Assembly (NCBI GenBank): GCA_964035575.1
Contig: OZ037903.1
Span: 273,001-337,000, forward strand
Reading direction: 5' to 3'
DNA: 64,000 nucleotides
Source of the DNA: Rhynchopus sp. YZ270_cl-10
Lineage: Eukaryota > Euglenozoa > Diplonemea > Diplonemida > Diplonemidae
Made by a program: the position numbers and the translations under genes. Numbering within the stretch: the stretch's first letter is position 1; the number at the start of each line of letters is the position of its first letter. Shown piece after piece: positions 41,987 through 51,747 of this stretch. The notes below the pieces were generated by a model. The model made no database searches. It saw only the letters and a program-made list of their open reading frames with translations, and was not told the DNA's origin.

Positions 41987-43438
41987 CTAGAAACGCTTCA
42001 GAACAGGGGAGGTAGGGGAGTAGGGGGTGGCGGGGAGCACAGCAAGGCCCGGTGACGCCTCGTGGATGCTGCGTGCGGTGGCGGCATGTGCGTGCGAGGC
42101 AGCTGCGTGGACGCGGTTCGTGTCGGCAGCGGCAGCAGCACCGAATGCAGCAGACTCGTTCACACGGGCACCCACCTCGTGTGTCCGTGCAAAGGCAAGC
42201 TGTGTGTCTGCCGCAGCAAGGCGGGCCGTCTCAGCGTTCGCCTGGTCTGTCGCAACAAAGCGTGCTGCAGCGTTGTGTCCCTCAACCACACGCGACGAAG
42301 CAAGCTCCGCCTCGTTCCTCCGAAGGTTGGCTGCAGCAGTGGCAGCGCTCACACCAGCACCGTCAGCGTGCATGCGTGCATGGGCCTCCTGCTGGTGGGA
42401 CATGCTCATGTCAGCACGTGCCTGCACAGAGCGCACACGGTGTGCCTCCACATCGGCAGCAGTGGCACCAGCAGCAGTCTGTGCTGCAAGGAATGCAGCG
42501 TTCGCGTCGGCAGCGTTTGCCTGCTGCATTCTGTGGCGGTTGGCGAAGTTGTTTGCTGTTGCAGTGCTGACGGCATGGGCAGACTCACAGGCACGTGCCT
42601 GCTGGATGCAAGCGTTCAGTTCCGCACGTCCTGCTGCTGCCTGTGCGTTCGCAATCTCTGCCGCCTTTGTCGCCTCCACCTGTGCAAGGCTGGCTGCCTT
42701 CTCGCGTGTGATCGCATCACGTGCTGCGGCAGTGGCAACAGCAGACTCGTTTGCGGCAGCAGCACGACGTGCCTCAGCAGCAGCAGATGCAGCCTCCTGT
42801 CCCGACAGCTGTGCCTTCGCACGCACAACACGTGCGTTTGCCTCTTCTGCAGCAGTTGCAGCCGCCATCTGTCCTGCACATGCATGTGCAGCATCAGCAC
42901 CTGCCAGGGCAGCCCTGTCCGTCTCTGCAGTGGCCACAACGTGCTTCTGCGATGTGTCGACCTCCTGTGCCTTGTGGCGTGCAGCTGCCACACCGTAGTC
43001 ACGGTCAGTGCTGCACGCTCTGTGTGTTGCGTGGTTTGCGTTCACAACGGCAGATCCATGAGCCGCTTCTGCAGCAGAGTGTTGTGCGGAGGCGTGTGCG
43101 AAGTGTGTGCCCGACACGGCAGTGTGCTGTGCTGAGGCAGCAGTTTGCTGTGCAGACAGCGAGTGTGCAGCTGCTGCTGCCTGCTCCCTTGTTCTGGCCA
43201 CCGACGCAACATATGCCTGGTTCGCAGAGGCGGCAGCGCTGTGCACGACACCGTGTGTGGCGGCAGCTGCTTCTGCGGAGGCTGCGTGCGCGTTCACAGC
43301 AGTCACACCGGCAGCTGCGTTCGCGTCAATCGCGTGAGCACGTGTTGTGGCTTCTGCCACTGCATGGCCGACTCCGTGTGCGGCGTGCACAGGGTCACGC
43401 ACTACAACTGCAGGAGAGTAAGCGAAGGGAAGGACCAT
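41987..43438 (-). CDS. Alanine-rich coiled-coil protein, tandem copy 2
   Basis: A 483-aa protein, identical to copy 1, in an identical 2,020-bp unit. Complete identity of the spacer as well as the gene means a very recent duplication, ongoing gene conversion, or an assembly artefact. Confidence 0.75.
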   Translation of the reverse strand: MVLPFAYSPAVVVRDPVHAAHGVGHAVAEATTRAHAIDANAAAGVTAVNAHAASAEAAAATHGVVHSAAASANQAYVASVARTREQAAAAAHSLSAQQTAASAQHTAVSGTHFAHASAQHSAAEAAHGSAVVNANHATHRACSTDRDYGVAAARHKAQEVDTSQKHVVATAETDRAALAGADAAHACAGQMAAATAAEEANARVVRAKAQLSGQEAASAAAEARRAAAANESAVATAAARDAITREKAASLAQVEATKAAEIANAQAAAGRAELNACIQQARACESAHAVSTATANNFANRHRMQQANAADANAAFLAAQTAAGATAADVEAHRVRSVQARADMSMSHQQEAHARMHADGAGVSAATAAANLRRNEAELASSRVVEGHNAAARFVATDQANAETARLAAADTQLAFARTHEVGARVNESAAFGAAAAADTNRVHAAASHAHAATARSIHEASPGLAVLPATPYSPTSPVLKRF

Positions 43439-43516
43439 TGTGTTTTGTAAGTAGATGACGTGGTAATCTGAGTGGGTTGTGAGTAGGAGTGGGCTATATG
43501 TGTAGGGGGGCACCTT

Positions 43517-43550
43517 AGATGAACCTAAGCCTCTCGTCCTTGGTCACCTT
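43517..43550 (+). repeat. HP1 copy upstream of alanine-rich copy 2
   Basis: Identical to 41497-41530 as part of the tandem unit. Confidence 0.7.
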
Positions 43551-44006
43551 CAAATACATTGCACTGCGCAATACGGCACCACACAACTAAGTGCGCACAG
43601 CATATTACACCACTAAGTACAGCATCCACCACAGCGCCTTGGGCAGGCTATTTGAGTCTGAGGTCTATGGTTGATAGAGAAGCCTCAGGAATCGGAGAGG
43701 CCACGAATATCTCACACTGAAACCCATGACGCAACGCAACACGCAGGCATTGCAGGCAACGTCAGAGAGGGTGGAAAGAAGGTTGAAAAAAAAAAAGATG
43801 TAAAAACCCGCCCCCAAGACTGAACTGGAAACTACTTGAACAATAGATGTTACAAACAATAAAAAAAAAAGAATCCGAACAATGGTAAACAAACGACCTA
43901 AGGAGGCCGTGCACAAAAGAATAACTACAAAAGGGGATTGTACAACAGAGCGTGCAAAGGCACGTGCATCTAACTAAAAGGGAGGAAGGCATCTACATCA
44001 AGGATG

Positions 44007-45464
44007 CTAGAAACGCTTCAGAACAGGGGAGGTAGGGGAGTAGGGGGTGGCGGGGAGCACAGCAAGGCCCGGTGACGCCTCGTGGATGCTGCGTGCGGTG
44101 GCGGCATGTGCGTGCGAGGCAGCTGCGTGGACGCGGTTCGTGTCGGCAGCGGCAGCAGCACCGAATGCAGCAGACTCGTTCACACGGGCACCCACCTCGT
44201 GTGTCCGTGCAAAGGCAAGCTGTGTGTCTGCCGCAGCAAGGCGGGCCGTCTCAGCGTTCGCCTGGTCTGTCGCAACAAAGCGTGCTGCAGCGTTGTGTCC
44301 CTCAACCACACGCGACGAAGCAAGCTCCGCCTCGTTCCTCCGAAGGTTGGCTGCAGCAGTGGCAGCGCTCACACCAGCACCGTCAGCATGCATGCGTGCA
44401 TGGGCCTCCTGTTGGTGGGACATGCTCATGTCAGCACGTGCCTGCACAGAGCGCACACGGTGTGCCTCCACGTCGGCGGCAGTGGCACCAGCAGCAGTCT
44501 GTGCTGCAAGGAATGCAGCGTTCGCGTCGGCAGCGTTTGCCTGCTGCATTCTGTGGCGGTTGGCGAAGTTGTTTGCTGTTGCAGTGCTGACGGCATGGGC
44601 AGACTCACAGGCACGTGCCTGCTGGATGCAAGCGTTCAGTTCCGCACGTCCTGCTGCTGCCTGTGCGTTCGCAATCTCTGCTGCCTTTGTCGCCTCCACC
44701 TGCGCAAGGCTGGCTGCCTTCTCGCGTGTGATCGCATCACGTGCTGCGGCAGTGGCAACAGCAGACTCGTTTGCGGCAGCAGCACGACGTGCCTCAGCAG
44801 CAGCAGATGCAGCCTCCTGTCCCGACAGCTGTGCCTTCGCACGCACAACACGTGCATTTGCCTCTTCTGCAGCAGTTGCAGCCGCCATCTGTCCTGCACA
44901 TGCATGTGCAGCATCAGCACCTGCCAGGGCAGCCCTGTCCGTCTCTGCGGTGGCCACAACGTGCTTCTGCGATGTGTCGACCTCCTGTGCCTTGTGACGT
45001 GCAGCTGCCACACCGTAGTCGCGGTCAGTGCTGCACGCTCTGTGTGTTGCGTGGTTTGCGTTCACAACGGCAGACCCATGAGCCGCTTCTGCAGCAGAGT
45101 GCTGTGCGGAGGCGTGTGCGAAGTGTGTGCCCGACACGGCAGTGTGCTGTGCTGAGGCAGCAGTTTGCTGTGCAGACAGCGAGTGTGCAGCTGCTGCGGC
45201 CTGCTCCCTTGTTCTGGCCACTGACGCGACATATGCCTGGTTCGCAGAGGCGGCGGCGCTGTGCACGACACCGTGTGTGGCGGCAGCTGCTTCTGCGGAG
45301 GCTGCGTGCGCGTTCACAGCAGTCACACCGGCAGCTGCGTTCGCGTCAATCGCGTGAGCACGTGTTGTGGCTTCTGCCACTGCATGGCCGACTCCGTGTG
45401 CGGCGTGCACAGGGTCACGCACCACAACTGCGGGGGCAACAGGGAAGGACGCAAGGTAGGCCAT
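44007..45464 (-). CDS. Alanine-rich coiled-coil protein, tandem copy 3
   Basis: A 485-aa protein starting MAYLASFPVAPAVVVRDP, so the first ten residues differ from copies 1 and 2, and the upstream region is unrelated. The remaining protein is the same sequence with about twenty mainly silent base changes. This is the outermost 5' copy and keeps its own promoter region, while copies 1 and 2 share another. It may be the older copy. Its function is unknown, as for copy 1. Confidence 0.75.
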   Translation of the reverse strand: MAYLASFPVAPAVVVRDPVHAAHGVGHAVAEATTRAHAIDANAAAGVTAVNAHAASAEAAAATHGVVHSAAASANQAYVASVARTREQAAAAAHSLSAQQTAASAQHTAVSGTHFAHASAQHSAAEAAHGSAVVNANHATHRACSTDRDYGVAAARHKAQEVDTSQKHVVATAETDRAALAGADAAHACAGQMAAATAAEEANARVVRAKAQLSGQEAASAAAEARRAAAANESAVATAAARDAITREKAASLAQVEATKAAEIANAQAAAGRAELNACIQQARACESAHAVSTATANNFANRHRMQQANAADANAAFLAAQTAAGATAADVEAHRVRSVQARADMSMSHQQEAHARMHADGAGVSAATAAANLRRNEAELASSRVVEGHNAAARFVATDQANAETARLAAADTQLAFARTHEVGARVNESAAFGAAAAADTNRVHAAASHAHAATARSIHEASPGLAVLPATPYSPTSPVLKRF

Positions 45465-45899
45465 TGTTGAGAAGGGTGAGGTTGTGTTTGAAGGTGTATG
45501 AAACCTGCAACGGGTGAAAGGTGTGTAAAAAACTTACAAACACTACACGCCCAGAACAACACGGAAATCAAGCACCCTCTCTCTTTTTTTTTCAATCATC
45601 GACATATCACATCAAAAGGATAGTAACAAGAAGCAAAAAGAAAGCATGAAAGATGAAACCTGAACATGACACATCTAAGCGTATCGAGGCAAGACAGCTT
45701 TTGGGGGGATCAAGCAAAGGGCACCACTAGGTACACAAAACACTAGACGCTCAACCAGAAGAAAAACACTATCGTTCTCCACCACCCCCGTCCCCGTGTA
45801 CCTCCATTTTGTACCAAAAAAATATTCGTTGGAAGGAGCGCAGTTAGTATTGATTGTGAAAGAATCGCCGACTATAATGTTGACGCATTCAATAAAGTT

Positions 45900-45940
45900 G
45901 GTCAGATGATTAAGCTTGTTTTAGTCATCTGACCACCTTG
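45900..45940 (+). repeat. HP1-like perfect hairpin
   Basis: GGTCAGATGA pairs perfectly with TCATCTGACC around a 15-base loop and is followed by accttgg, as in HP1 copies. Confidence 0.6.
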
Positions 45941-46902
45941 GAACACAGGATCAACAATGACAACAATAAAGGATGCTAGAACGGCACAAAAACCCCCACC
46001 CCACTCATAGGTGATAGAGACGAACCAAAGAACTTAGATGAATGAGCCACCCTCAGAGCCACCCTGGCACATTGACAAAAAATAAAAAAAAACTAAGAAG
46101 ATCAATCAAGGCTGCCCTTTCAAGCGCCTACTATGGAATGCCCACGGAACTGCATGGTCCGTTGACAACATTTGGTATGTGTTTTTTTCCCCATTTACTT
46201 TTGTTTTGTCTTGTTTTGTGGTATTCCAATCTTCAAGAAAAAGACCATTTTTTTTTTTTTTGGTAACGTTCAGGGCGTTCGCTATCGCCATCGTTTTTTC
46301 CTGATCGTGGCGAAATGCCAAAAAACCCGAAATTTTTGCTTTTTTACTAGTGCTTAAAATAGGTCAAAAAAAAATTTTTCCGCCGGAGAGAAGCTAGTTC
46401 GTGGGGGGTGAATCCCTGGTGCTGAGTGATCAAAAAAAATTGCGATTTGCGCGTGATCCCTTCCCCAGGACTAAAACCAGCAAAACGATGGAGAATTTCA
46501 TCAATCCCCCCTCACTGAGGGTTCTCTTTGTGCTGTTTAATCGAACAGATGTACAAGAGAGAAGCATCCGTCATATGAGACTTCATCCTTATTTTGATTA
46601 TTTTCAATAAACTAACCCGTCTCTCTGCCTCCACCAAGGTTGAAGATAGAGTTGACACGAGTAGTGACACCTTCTATAACAGGGGGTACGGGACACCTTC
46701 AGCTGACTGCAGGATTGAGGAGCGAGCGGGAGTGCTGGGGAAACTTCCTCTCACGGCAGGCGGGTTTGCGGATGATTTTGAGTACAGTGGACACCCCCTC
46801 TGTGACCCCCCCTCCGGGGGGGTCGACAGGGTGGTGGGGAGAAATCTCTCTCTCTTTTTTTTTTTTTTCCTCCCTTTTTTTTTTTTATTTATTTATTTAT
46901 AC

Positions 46903-47014
46903 AGGGTTTCGCCCCGGTGGGGCGAAGCCCTGGGGCGAAATAAAATGTCATTTTTTCAGGAAAAGATTTTTTTAACGAAAAAAAATATTTTTCGCCCCGG
47001 GGCGAACGCCCTGG
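46903..47014. repeat. GC-rich foldback
   Basis: The left end cagggtttcgccccgg is itself followed by its inverse (ggggcgaagccctg). The right end is cgccccggggcgaacgccctg-like. CAGGG/CCCTG ends resemble hAT termini, but I see no flanking duplication. Confidence 0.5.
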
Positions 47015-47065
47015 TAACGTTTGTTCGTCCAACACGATTTTATGGAAGAATTTATCAGAAGCACG

Positions 47066-47551
47066 TCACAGTATGGTGCACCCTTGTCCCGGTTCTTCCA
47101 CCCAGTTTGGGGGAAGAGTCGTGAGGCCGCCGCACTGGTAGCAACGGAAGGTGGCGCCGGGGCGGGGGCCTTGGAAGCCGTTGCGGGTGTGGCAGCCTGC
47201 GCAGCGGGGGAGACGGCGGAGGTGCTGGGAGGGCAGGCCGTGGGCGGGCATGGTGCCTTGGTGTGCCTGCGGGCCGTGCATGGGTACACCCTGCACTGGG
47301 GGCGCCACATTCTGCGTCAGGGCGTACGCCTGCACACCCGGCTGCTGCATTGGAGGAGGCATTTGCTGCACAGGCTGTTGCATTGGAGGCATTTGCTGTA
47401 CAGGCTGCTGCTGTGGCATCTGTGGGGCACACGGCGCCCCTACTGGCGGGGCCGGGTACTGCGCGTTAGGTGGCGGCTGTGCGTACTGTGCTTGCTGCGG
47501 TGCCTGCTCTGGCATAGGCGGTGCGCTCGGTGCAGGACCTTCTGCTCCCAT
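47066..47551 (-). CDS. Proline-rich zinc-ribbon protein with CaaX box
   Basis: An intronless 161-aa protein starting MGAEGPAPSAPPMPEQ. Residues 1-110 are Pro/Gln/Met-rich with PVQQMPP repeats. A zinc ribbon, C-x2-C-x16-C-x2-C (CAGCHTRNGF, FRCYQCGGLTTLP), lies at about 121-144 and resembles LSD1-type or RanBP2-like ribbons. The protein ends GQGCTIL. CTIL is a CaaX box, and terminal Leu favours geranylgeranyl transfer, so membrane attachment is expected. The frame is open upstream through a DR-B repeat, so the ATG at 47551 is preferred. I do not recognise a named family. Pro-rich regions like this are natural WW ligands, but linking it to the WW protein is speculation. Confidence 0.72.
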   Translation of the reverse strand: MGAEGPAPSAPPMPEQAPQQAQYAQPPPNAQYPAPPVGAPCAPQMPQQQPVQQMPPMQQPVQQMPPPMQQPGVQAYALTQNVAPPVQGVPMHGPQAHQGTMPAHGLPSQHLRRLPRCAGCHTRNGFQGPRPGATFRCYQCGGLTTLPPNWVEEPGQGCTIL

Positions 47552-47590
47552 TGTGGTGTTAGTGTGTTTGTCTGGAGATGGGTGTAGAAA

Positions 47591-47684
47591 AATAAAACTG
47601 AGTCGAAATGCAAAGCCCTCTTGAACAGTGTACCTTGGTATGACCGGGTGTTTGGTGGACCCCATGTGGTCCTACATCTGAATC
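47591..47684 (+). repeat. DR-B copy upstream of the CaaX zinc-ribbon gene
   Basis: tcgaaatgcaaagccctctt, then gtgtaccttggtatgaccgg and gtggaccccatgtggtccta. It starts 40 bases upstream of the ATG, antisense to the gene. Confidence 0.7.
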
Positions 47685-47893
47685 GGCGAAAAAGAATTTA
47701 ATTCGCAGAAAGTGATGGCAAGAAAATTTGGCGGGAAGGGGCATTTTGGAAGGTCCCTTGGAGGATATGGTTGTTGGAACGATTGTGAATGAGAATGTGA
47801 GGGTTGTGAGAAGCGGGGTCGTTGTGTTGTGTAGGCATCTTAGGGAAAAAAAGAAGTTGAAAGTACAAACGCCTCACCGTGAATCGATTGTGG

Positions 47894-48058
47894 TTAGGGT
47901 GTCAGGACGACTGCCCCGGGTGACCAGGATAAAACCGCAGCGGCAGTAGCAAACACCACAAAGAGGACTGCCCCTGCCACTGCCTCGTGGTGTGCGATGA
48001 TGCGCTCGAACACTCCCTTGCGCCGTGTCGGCCGCAGCATGTGTGTGTTGTCTTGCAT
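47894..48058 (-). CDS. Small membrane protein, 54 aa (hypothetical)
   Basis: MQDNTHMLRPTRRKGVFERI leads a basic, soluble N-terminus. One transmembrane helix follows (AVAGAVLFVVFATAAAVLSW, about 27-46), and the stop comes after VVLTP. The N-basic, C-hydrophobic layout suggests a tail-anchored protein facing the cytosol. Codon usage resembles neighbouring genes, and no other frame here is better. The short length keeps confidence low. A family A motif lies at 47851-47885, just past its stop. Confidence 0.45.
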   Translation of the reverse strand: MQDNTHMLRPTRRKGVFERIIAHHEAVAGAVLFVVFATAAAVLSWSPGAVVLTP

Positions 48059-48243
48059 CTGGTTCGTGCTGGGGGAAAGGGCGTGACAAAGCTATAGGTG
48101 CCGAAAAAGGGATGGGGCAAGGGAGGGGTGATCTTGACTTCTGACGAGTGGGGCCACAGCAGATGTGTGGACTTCAGTGGGGGGGGTCAGGGGGGAAGGG
48201 GGGAAATTGGTTACCAACAAATCAAAAGATCACGTCAAAATGC

Positions 48244-48920
48244 TTATGCAGCGAGCTTGATGGTGGCCTTCTCGGACACGTAGATTCCGTCAAGGAACTT
48301 ACGGATATCCTTGCGCTTAACAAGGCACACTCCGTGGACCTGGGCAGCGGTCTGGGAGACTCCGTTGATGCAGTTGCCCTCAAGCACCAGCTCGTCCTTC
48401 ATCACGCTGGTCTCGGTACGGTAGGCCTGTGAGGTTGGGTGTGGTTGTGGTTGTGCATTAACAAATGTGAACATACGGTGATTCCCTCGGGAAGGGTCAC
48501 GCGACGCACGTACTTCTCTCCGAGGAAGTTACGGATCTGGATCTCGTTTCCCTCAACGGTCACACCAACGGGGAAATGCGCGTATGCGAAACGCATCTTG
48601 TACTTGTATCCCAGGGTCACTCCGGTGAACATGTTGGTGATGGCGGACAGGCAAGTCTTGATCATCGACACCTCGAGGTCGTTTCCGAACCACACCTCGG
48701 CGTGGATCTGTGGGGGGTGTTTTGATTGTTTTGTTTTGTTTTTAAATAGTGTTCGGCTCTAACATACCTCTCCGTCCTCAACCTTGAGGTTGAGCTGGGA
48801 GTGGGTGAAGTCACGGGAGAGCTTTCCACGGGGTCCCTCGACCGTGACCACACGGTTTCTGATCTCAACCTTGAGTCCCTCCGGGATGGCGAGGGTGGTG
48901 GCGGTGTTGATGACCTTCAT
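48244..48920 (-). CDS. RPL9: Ribosomal protein L9 (uL6), gene A
   Basis: Exons 48768-48920, 48477-48707 and 48244-48426 (GTATGTT donors, CAG acceptors, phase 0) give 188 aa, the normal length for eukaryotic L9 of the 60S subunit. Signatures include [45 protein letters not shown] and [14 protein letters not shown]. The last exon has a conserved [17 protein letters not shown] block. uL6 sits near the sarcin-ricin loop and P stalk. Intron 1 is only 60 nt and intron 2 is 50 nt, both pyrimidine/purine-rich. Gene B lies 166 bases upstream in the same direction and encodes the same protein. Confidence 0.97.
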
Positions 48921-49086
48921 TTTGTTAGGGTTTTGCTGGGGGATCCTGTGGGATGTGTGTGAGTGTGAACGTTGAACCCCCAAACTGCAAAAACCAACAA
49001 ATCACCCTGCCCATCTTTTTTTTTTTTTTTTTTGATTTTTTTTTTCCATCTGCTATTCCACTTCATTGTTTGATCACCACTGGTGC

Positions 49087-49922
49087 TTATGCCGCGAGCT
49101 TGATGGTGGCCTTCTCGGACACGTAGATTCCGTCAAGGAACTTACGGATATCCTTGCGCTTAACAAGGCACACTCCGTGGACCTGGGCAGCGGTCTGGGA
49201 GACTCCGTTGATACAGTTGCCCTCAAGCACCAGCTCGTCCTTCATCACGCTGGTCTCGGTACGGTAGGCCTGTGAGGTTGGGTGTGGTTGTGGTTGTGCA
49301 TTAACAAATGTAAACATACGGTGATTCCCTCGGGAAGGGTCACGCGACGCACGTACTTCTCTCCGAGGAAGTTACGGATCTGGATCTCGTTTCCCTCAAC
49401 GGTCACACCAACGGGGAAATGCGCGTATGCGAAACGCATCTTGTACTTGTATCCCAGGGTCACTCCGGTGAACATGTTGGTGATGGCGGACAGGCAAGTC
49501 TTGATCATCGACACCTCGAGGTCGTTTCCGAACCACACCTCGGCGTGGATCTGTGGGGGGGTGTTTTTATTGTTTTTGTAGTTTCGACAATCACCTGTCC
49601 GAGGACGGGTTCTGTACACAAGGTCGCCCGAAGGCTAATGAATTTCAAAGGTATAGATGCAGTTCATCACTGCGTTCGAAACGAAAAGCACTGTTATTGT
49701 TTTCAAGATCAGTTGGCGGATGATAGCGTCTAGTTTTGTGTTTTTAAATGGCGTTCGGCTCTAACATACCTCTCCGTCCTCAACCTTGAGGTTGAGCTGG
49801 GAGTGGGTGAAGTCACGGGAGAGCTTTCCACGGGGTCCCTCGACCGTGACCACACGGTTTCTGATCTCAACCTTGAGTCCCTCCGGGATGGCGAGGGTGG
49901 TGGCGGTGTTGATGACCTTCAT
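49087..49922 (-). CDS. RPL9: Ribosomal protein L9 (uL6), gene B
   Basis: Exons 49770-49922, 49320-49550 and 49087-49269 encode 188 aa identical to gene A; only silent changes are seen. Exons and intron 2 are almost the same at DNA level, but intron 1 is 219 nt instead of 60. The extra 155-160 nt carries a short structured sequence found at other sites in the window (see 49578-49648). The 5' flanks also differ. Identical coding sequence with diverged flanks points to gene conversion between the copies. Confidence 0.97.
49578..49648 (-). ncRNA. Candidate small structured RNA in intron 1 of RPL9 gene B
   Basis: On the + strand it reads gtagtttcgacaatcacctg, a CCTGTCC/GGACGGG hairpin, gggttctgtacacaaggtcg, then GCC-CGAA-GGC, ending taatgaatttcaa. 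It is present almost unchanged at 53778-53848 with an A-tail and target-site duplication, diverged at 60794-60870, and partly at 50440-50515. The intron-sense strand is minus. It is absent from intron 1 of the otherwise matching RPL9 gene A. Ribosomal-protein introns commonly host snoRNAs, but clear box C/D or H/ACA boxes are not established here. The class is therefore open. Confidence 0.5.
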
Positions 49923-50983
49923 TGTGTGTTTGTGTTGTTCCCCGTAGTGTCTGTTGTTGGGTGTGTGTGTGAGTTTCGAAAGTTCTGGGAAATGAAAATG
50001 TAAAAAAAAAAAAAAAGGGGGGGAGAACGAAAGAGATAACGAAAATGCCGCGTTTGTGCCAGAGTCTAGCGACACACACATTTTATTTTCTTTTTCTTTT
50101 TTTTTTGGTCCGAAAAACTGCCAGTCTCCCCTATCCTCTCATCCCGTCACCTCCTTGGAGGGCAATGGCATGCACTGTTTTTGTGGTATCGACAAAAACA
50201 ATGACACAATGCTTTCCAACAAGCATCGGTCTCCAGTTGGAGAAGGAATGCAAGCAAAAAAATAAGGTTTTTTTTTAAATACAAACCGGCAACCAAACAA
50301 GACTACTTCCCTCCCCCCCATCCTTCGTTGCAGAACCCACAAAGTAAGAAACGTAAGTACGCCAAAAAAAAAGGGGGAAAGGGGAAATGTGCATCCTCAC
50401 TCAGCACACACAGCACAACGTCATCCGGGCTAGCATCCATTACAGATTGTTGTTGTATCGAAACCCCCACCCAAAAGCAAGAGGTGGGTTCTGTACTCAA
50501 GGTCATCCAAAAAAGGGGCAAGTTTTTTTTTTATTTTTGAAAAATTCGATTATTTTTTGTGTAGCCAAGCTGTATCTATTGTTTCCTTCCAAACAGCGTA
50601 TACTTGACCCCCCAGGCTCACCCGCGTGGAAATGTGTGGTGTTTAGTTTAGAGACGTGCATTCTCTAGGAAACGTCTCTGGGTACCGTAACAAATGCATA
50701 CGTTTTTTTTTTTTATTCTTTTTTTTTTTAGAAAAATATGTTGGAACAGTGTAGTTGCCACCCTATGCAAGCACTATCCACTATCGAGTTTTTTTTTAAA
50801 AAATTGTGTAATAGTTATTTTCCCCCTCTCGCTCCCCCTCTCGCTCCCCCTCCTACAGGAGGTCAGTATCAGGGACATTTTTTTTTGTTTTTGTTGCACA
50901 CTTTCTCAATCTAAGAGAAAATATTCACATATTCGTCTTTCGTTATAGCCTCGTCAATCCCAGGATCTGCAGTAGAGAGTAGT
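49923..50983. other. Intergenic, one possible relative of the RPL9-intron RNA
   Basis: At 50440-50515 the sequence ttgtatcgaaacccccaccc, then ggtgggttctgtactcaagg, keeps the layout of the 49578 element with a different stem (CCCACCC/GGTGGG-type). The rest is homopolymer-rich, with a CCCCCTCTCGCT tandem near 50821-50850. No gene is seen. Confidence 0.45.
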
Positions 50984-51655
50984 CTAATCTTCAGTAGGAA
51001 GCCCAGCGCTCTTACAGATGTTCTTCACAGCAGCCTCCGCAGCACCGAGCTTTGTCGTAATCTCTCCAATTTGGGGGAATTTCTTGTAAAGCGGTGTGAG
51101 CTGGTCCATGGCAAACTTTGCTCCCTCAAACTTCTCGTGCCAAAGCCACACACAAAGCCCCGCCTTGAGCAATTCAGAGAACGGAATCACCCACATGATC
51201 TGAAAAAAAAACAATGACATTTTAAAAGAATAATGAATTGAGTCAAACATTTAAAAAAGGTGTGTAAGATGACCCTCTCTGTGTCGCCTTGATCAGAATC
51301 GTTATTGTAACATTAAAAGAAGGGATTTGGAGAAAATTGCTTTTGTTCCATACCAACATGCCAGGCGGGGTGCCAATCAGTACTGTGAGAATAGCGAAGA
51401 TCGCCCAATATCTCAGCCAATCTGTTCAAAAGTGAAGTTGAAAGTTAGTGCAAAAAAAGAGAGAAAAAAACCCCCTCTGGGGACAGGGACTTGACGCTCC
51501 GTGGGTTTATTGTAAACCACCCGGAAGTTGCTTTCAAAACTGTACATACATTCCACTTCACTTGGCTTCTTCTCAACCGCCTCTAGGGATTTGTACAGCG
51601 GGAACCCAACGCCTGCCCCAAGCGAAACAAGACTGACCAGGTAACTGAAAACCAT
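50984..51655 (-). CDS. YOP1: REEP/YOP1/HVA22 ER membrane-shaping protein, three exons
   Basis: Exons 51550-51655, 51354-51421 and 50984-51199 (GTATG donors, CAG acceptors; phases 1 and 0) give about 129 aa. The TB2/DP1/HVA22 pattern is clear: YLVSLVSLGAGVGFPLYKSL (first hairpin), then WLRYWAIFAILTVLI (second hydrophobic segment, joined by splicing), then WVIPFSELLKAGLCVWLWH and the FEGAKFAMDQLTPLYKK block. These match P-x-Y-x-S-x-K-A and the W-x-P-x-Y-x-x-L-K signature of YOP1. Such proteins insert as hairpins and curve ER tubules. The C-terminal amphipathic helix follows. Intron 2 (51200-51353) contains an HP1 relic. Confidence 0.88.
51266..51310 (+). repeat. HP1 relic in REEP intron 2
   Basis: agatgaccctctctgtgtcg, then ccttgatcagaatcgttatt. 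The right arm is lost, but the spacer that follows HP1 (gatcanaatcgttat) is kept. Confidence 0.6.
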
Positions 51656-51747
51656 TGTTTGTTTTCTTTGGTTTTTTTGTGTATGAGCGAATAAAAGGGG
51701 GGACGCCTTGTCTTTGGCTTTGGTTTTTTTTTTGTGTTACATTGTAC

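Larger units (their letters stand above)
39944..45440. repeat. Tandem array, 2,020-bp unit, three copies
   Basis: Units begin at about 39944, 41964 and 43984. Units 1 and 2 look identical base for base, spacer included. Unit 3 differs by scattered, mostly synonymous changes and loses similarity near 45440, just inside the gene's 5' end. Each unit holds one alanine-rich gene and, in units 1 and 2, its upstream spacer with an HP1 copy (41497-41530 and 43517-43550). Confidence 0.9.
45465..47065. other. Intergenic with hairpins, no gene called
   Basis: A perfect 10-bp hairpin (GGTCAGATGA 45900-45909, TCATCTGACC 45925-45934) looks like an HP1 variant. A GC-rich foldback lies at 46903-47014. A plus-strand frame at 46594-47124 runs through these repeats and is not called. 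Confidence 0.5.

Noticed and set aside
40007-43135. Long plus-strand frames (up to 357 aa) opposite the alanine-rich genes
   Set aside because: They are antisense shadows: GCA/GCG-rich Ala codons read as Cys/Arg/Ala-rich frames on the other strand, with no family match.
46903-47014. Complete hAT element
   Set aside because: CAGGG ends are present, but no 8-bp flanking duplication is visible; kept only as a foldback.
49551-49769. Box C/D snoRNA in RPL9 gene B intron 1
   Set aside because: A GTGATGA box C-like motif is present on the sense strand, but no CTGA box D follows at a suitable distance. I therefore left the RNA class open.
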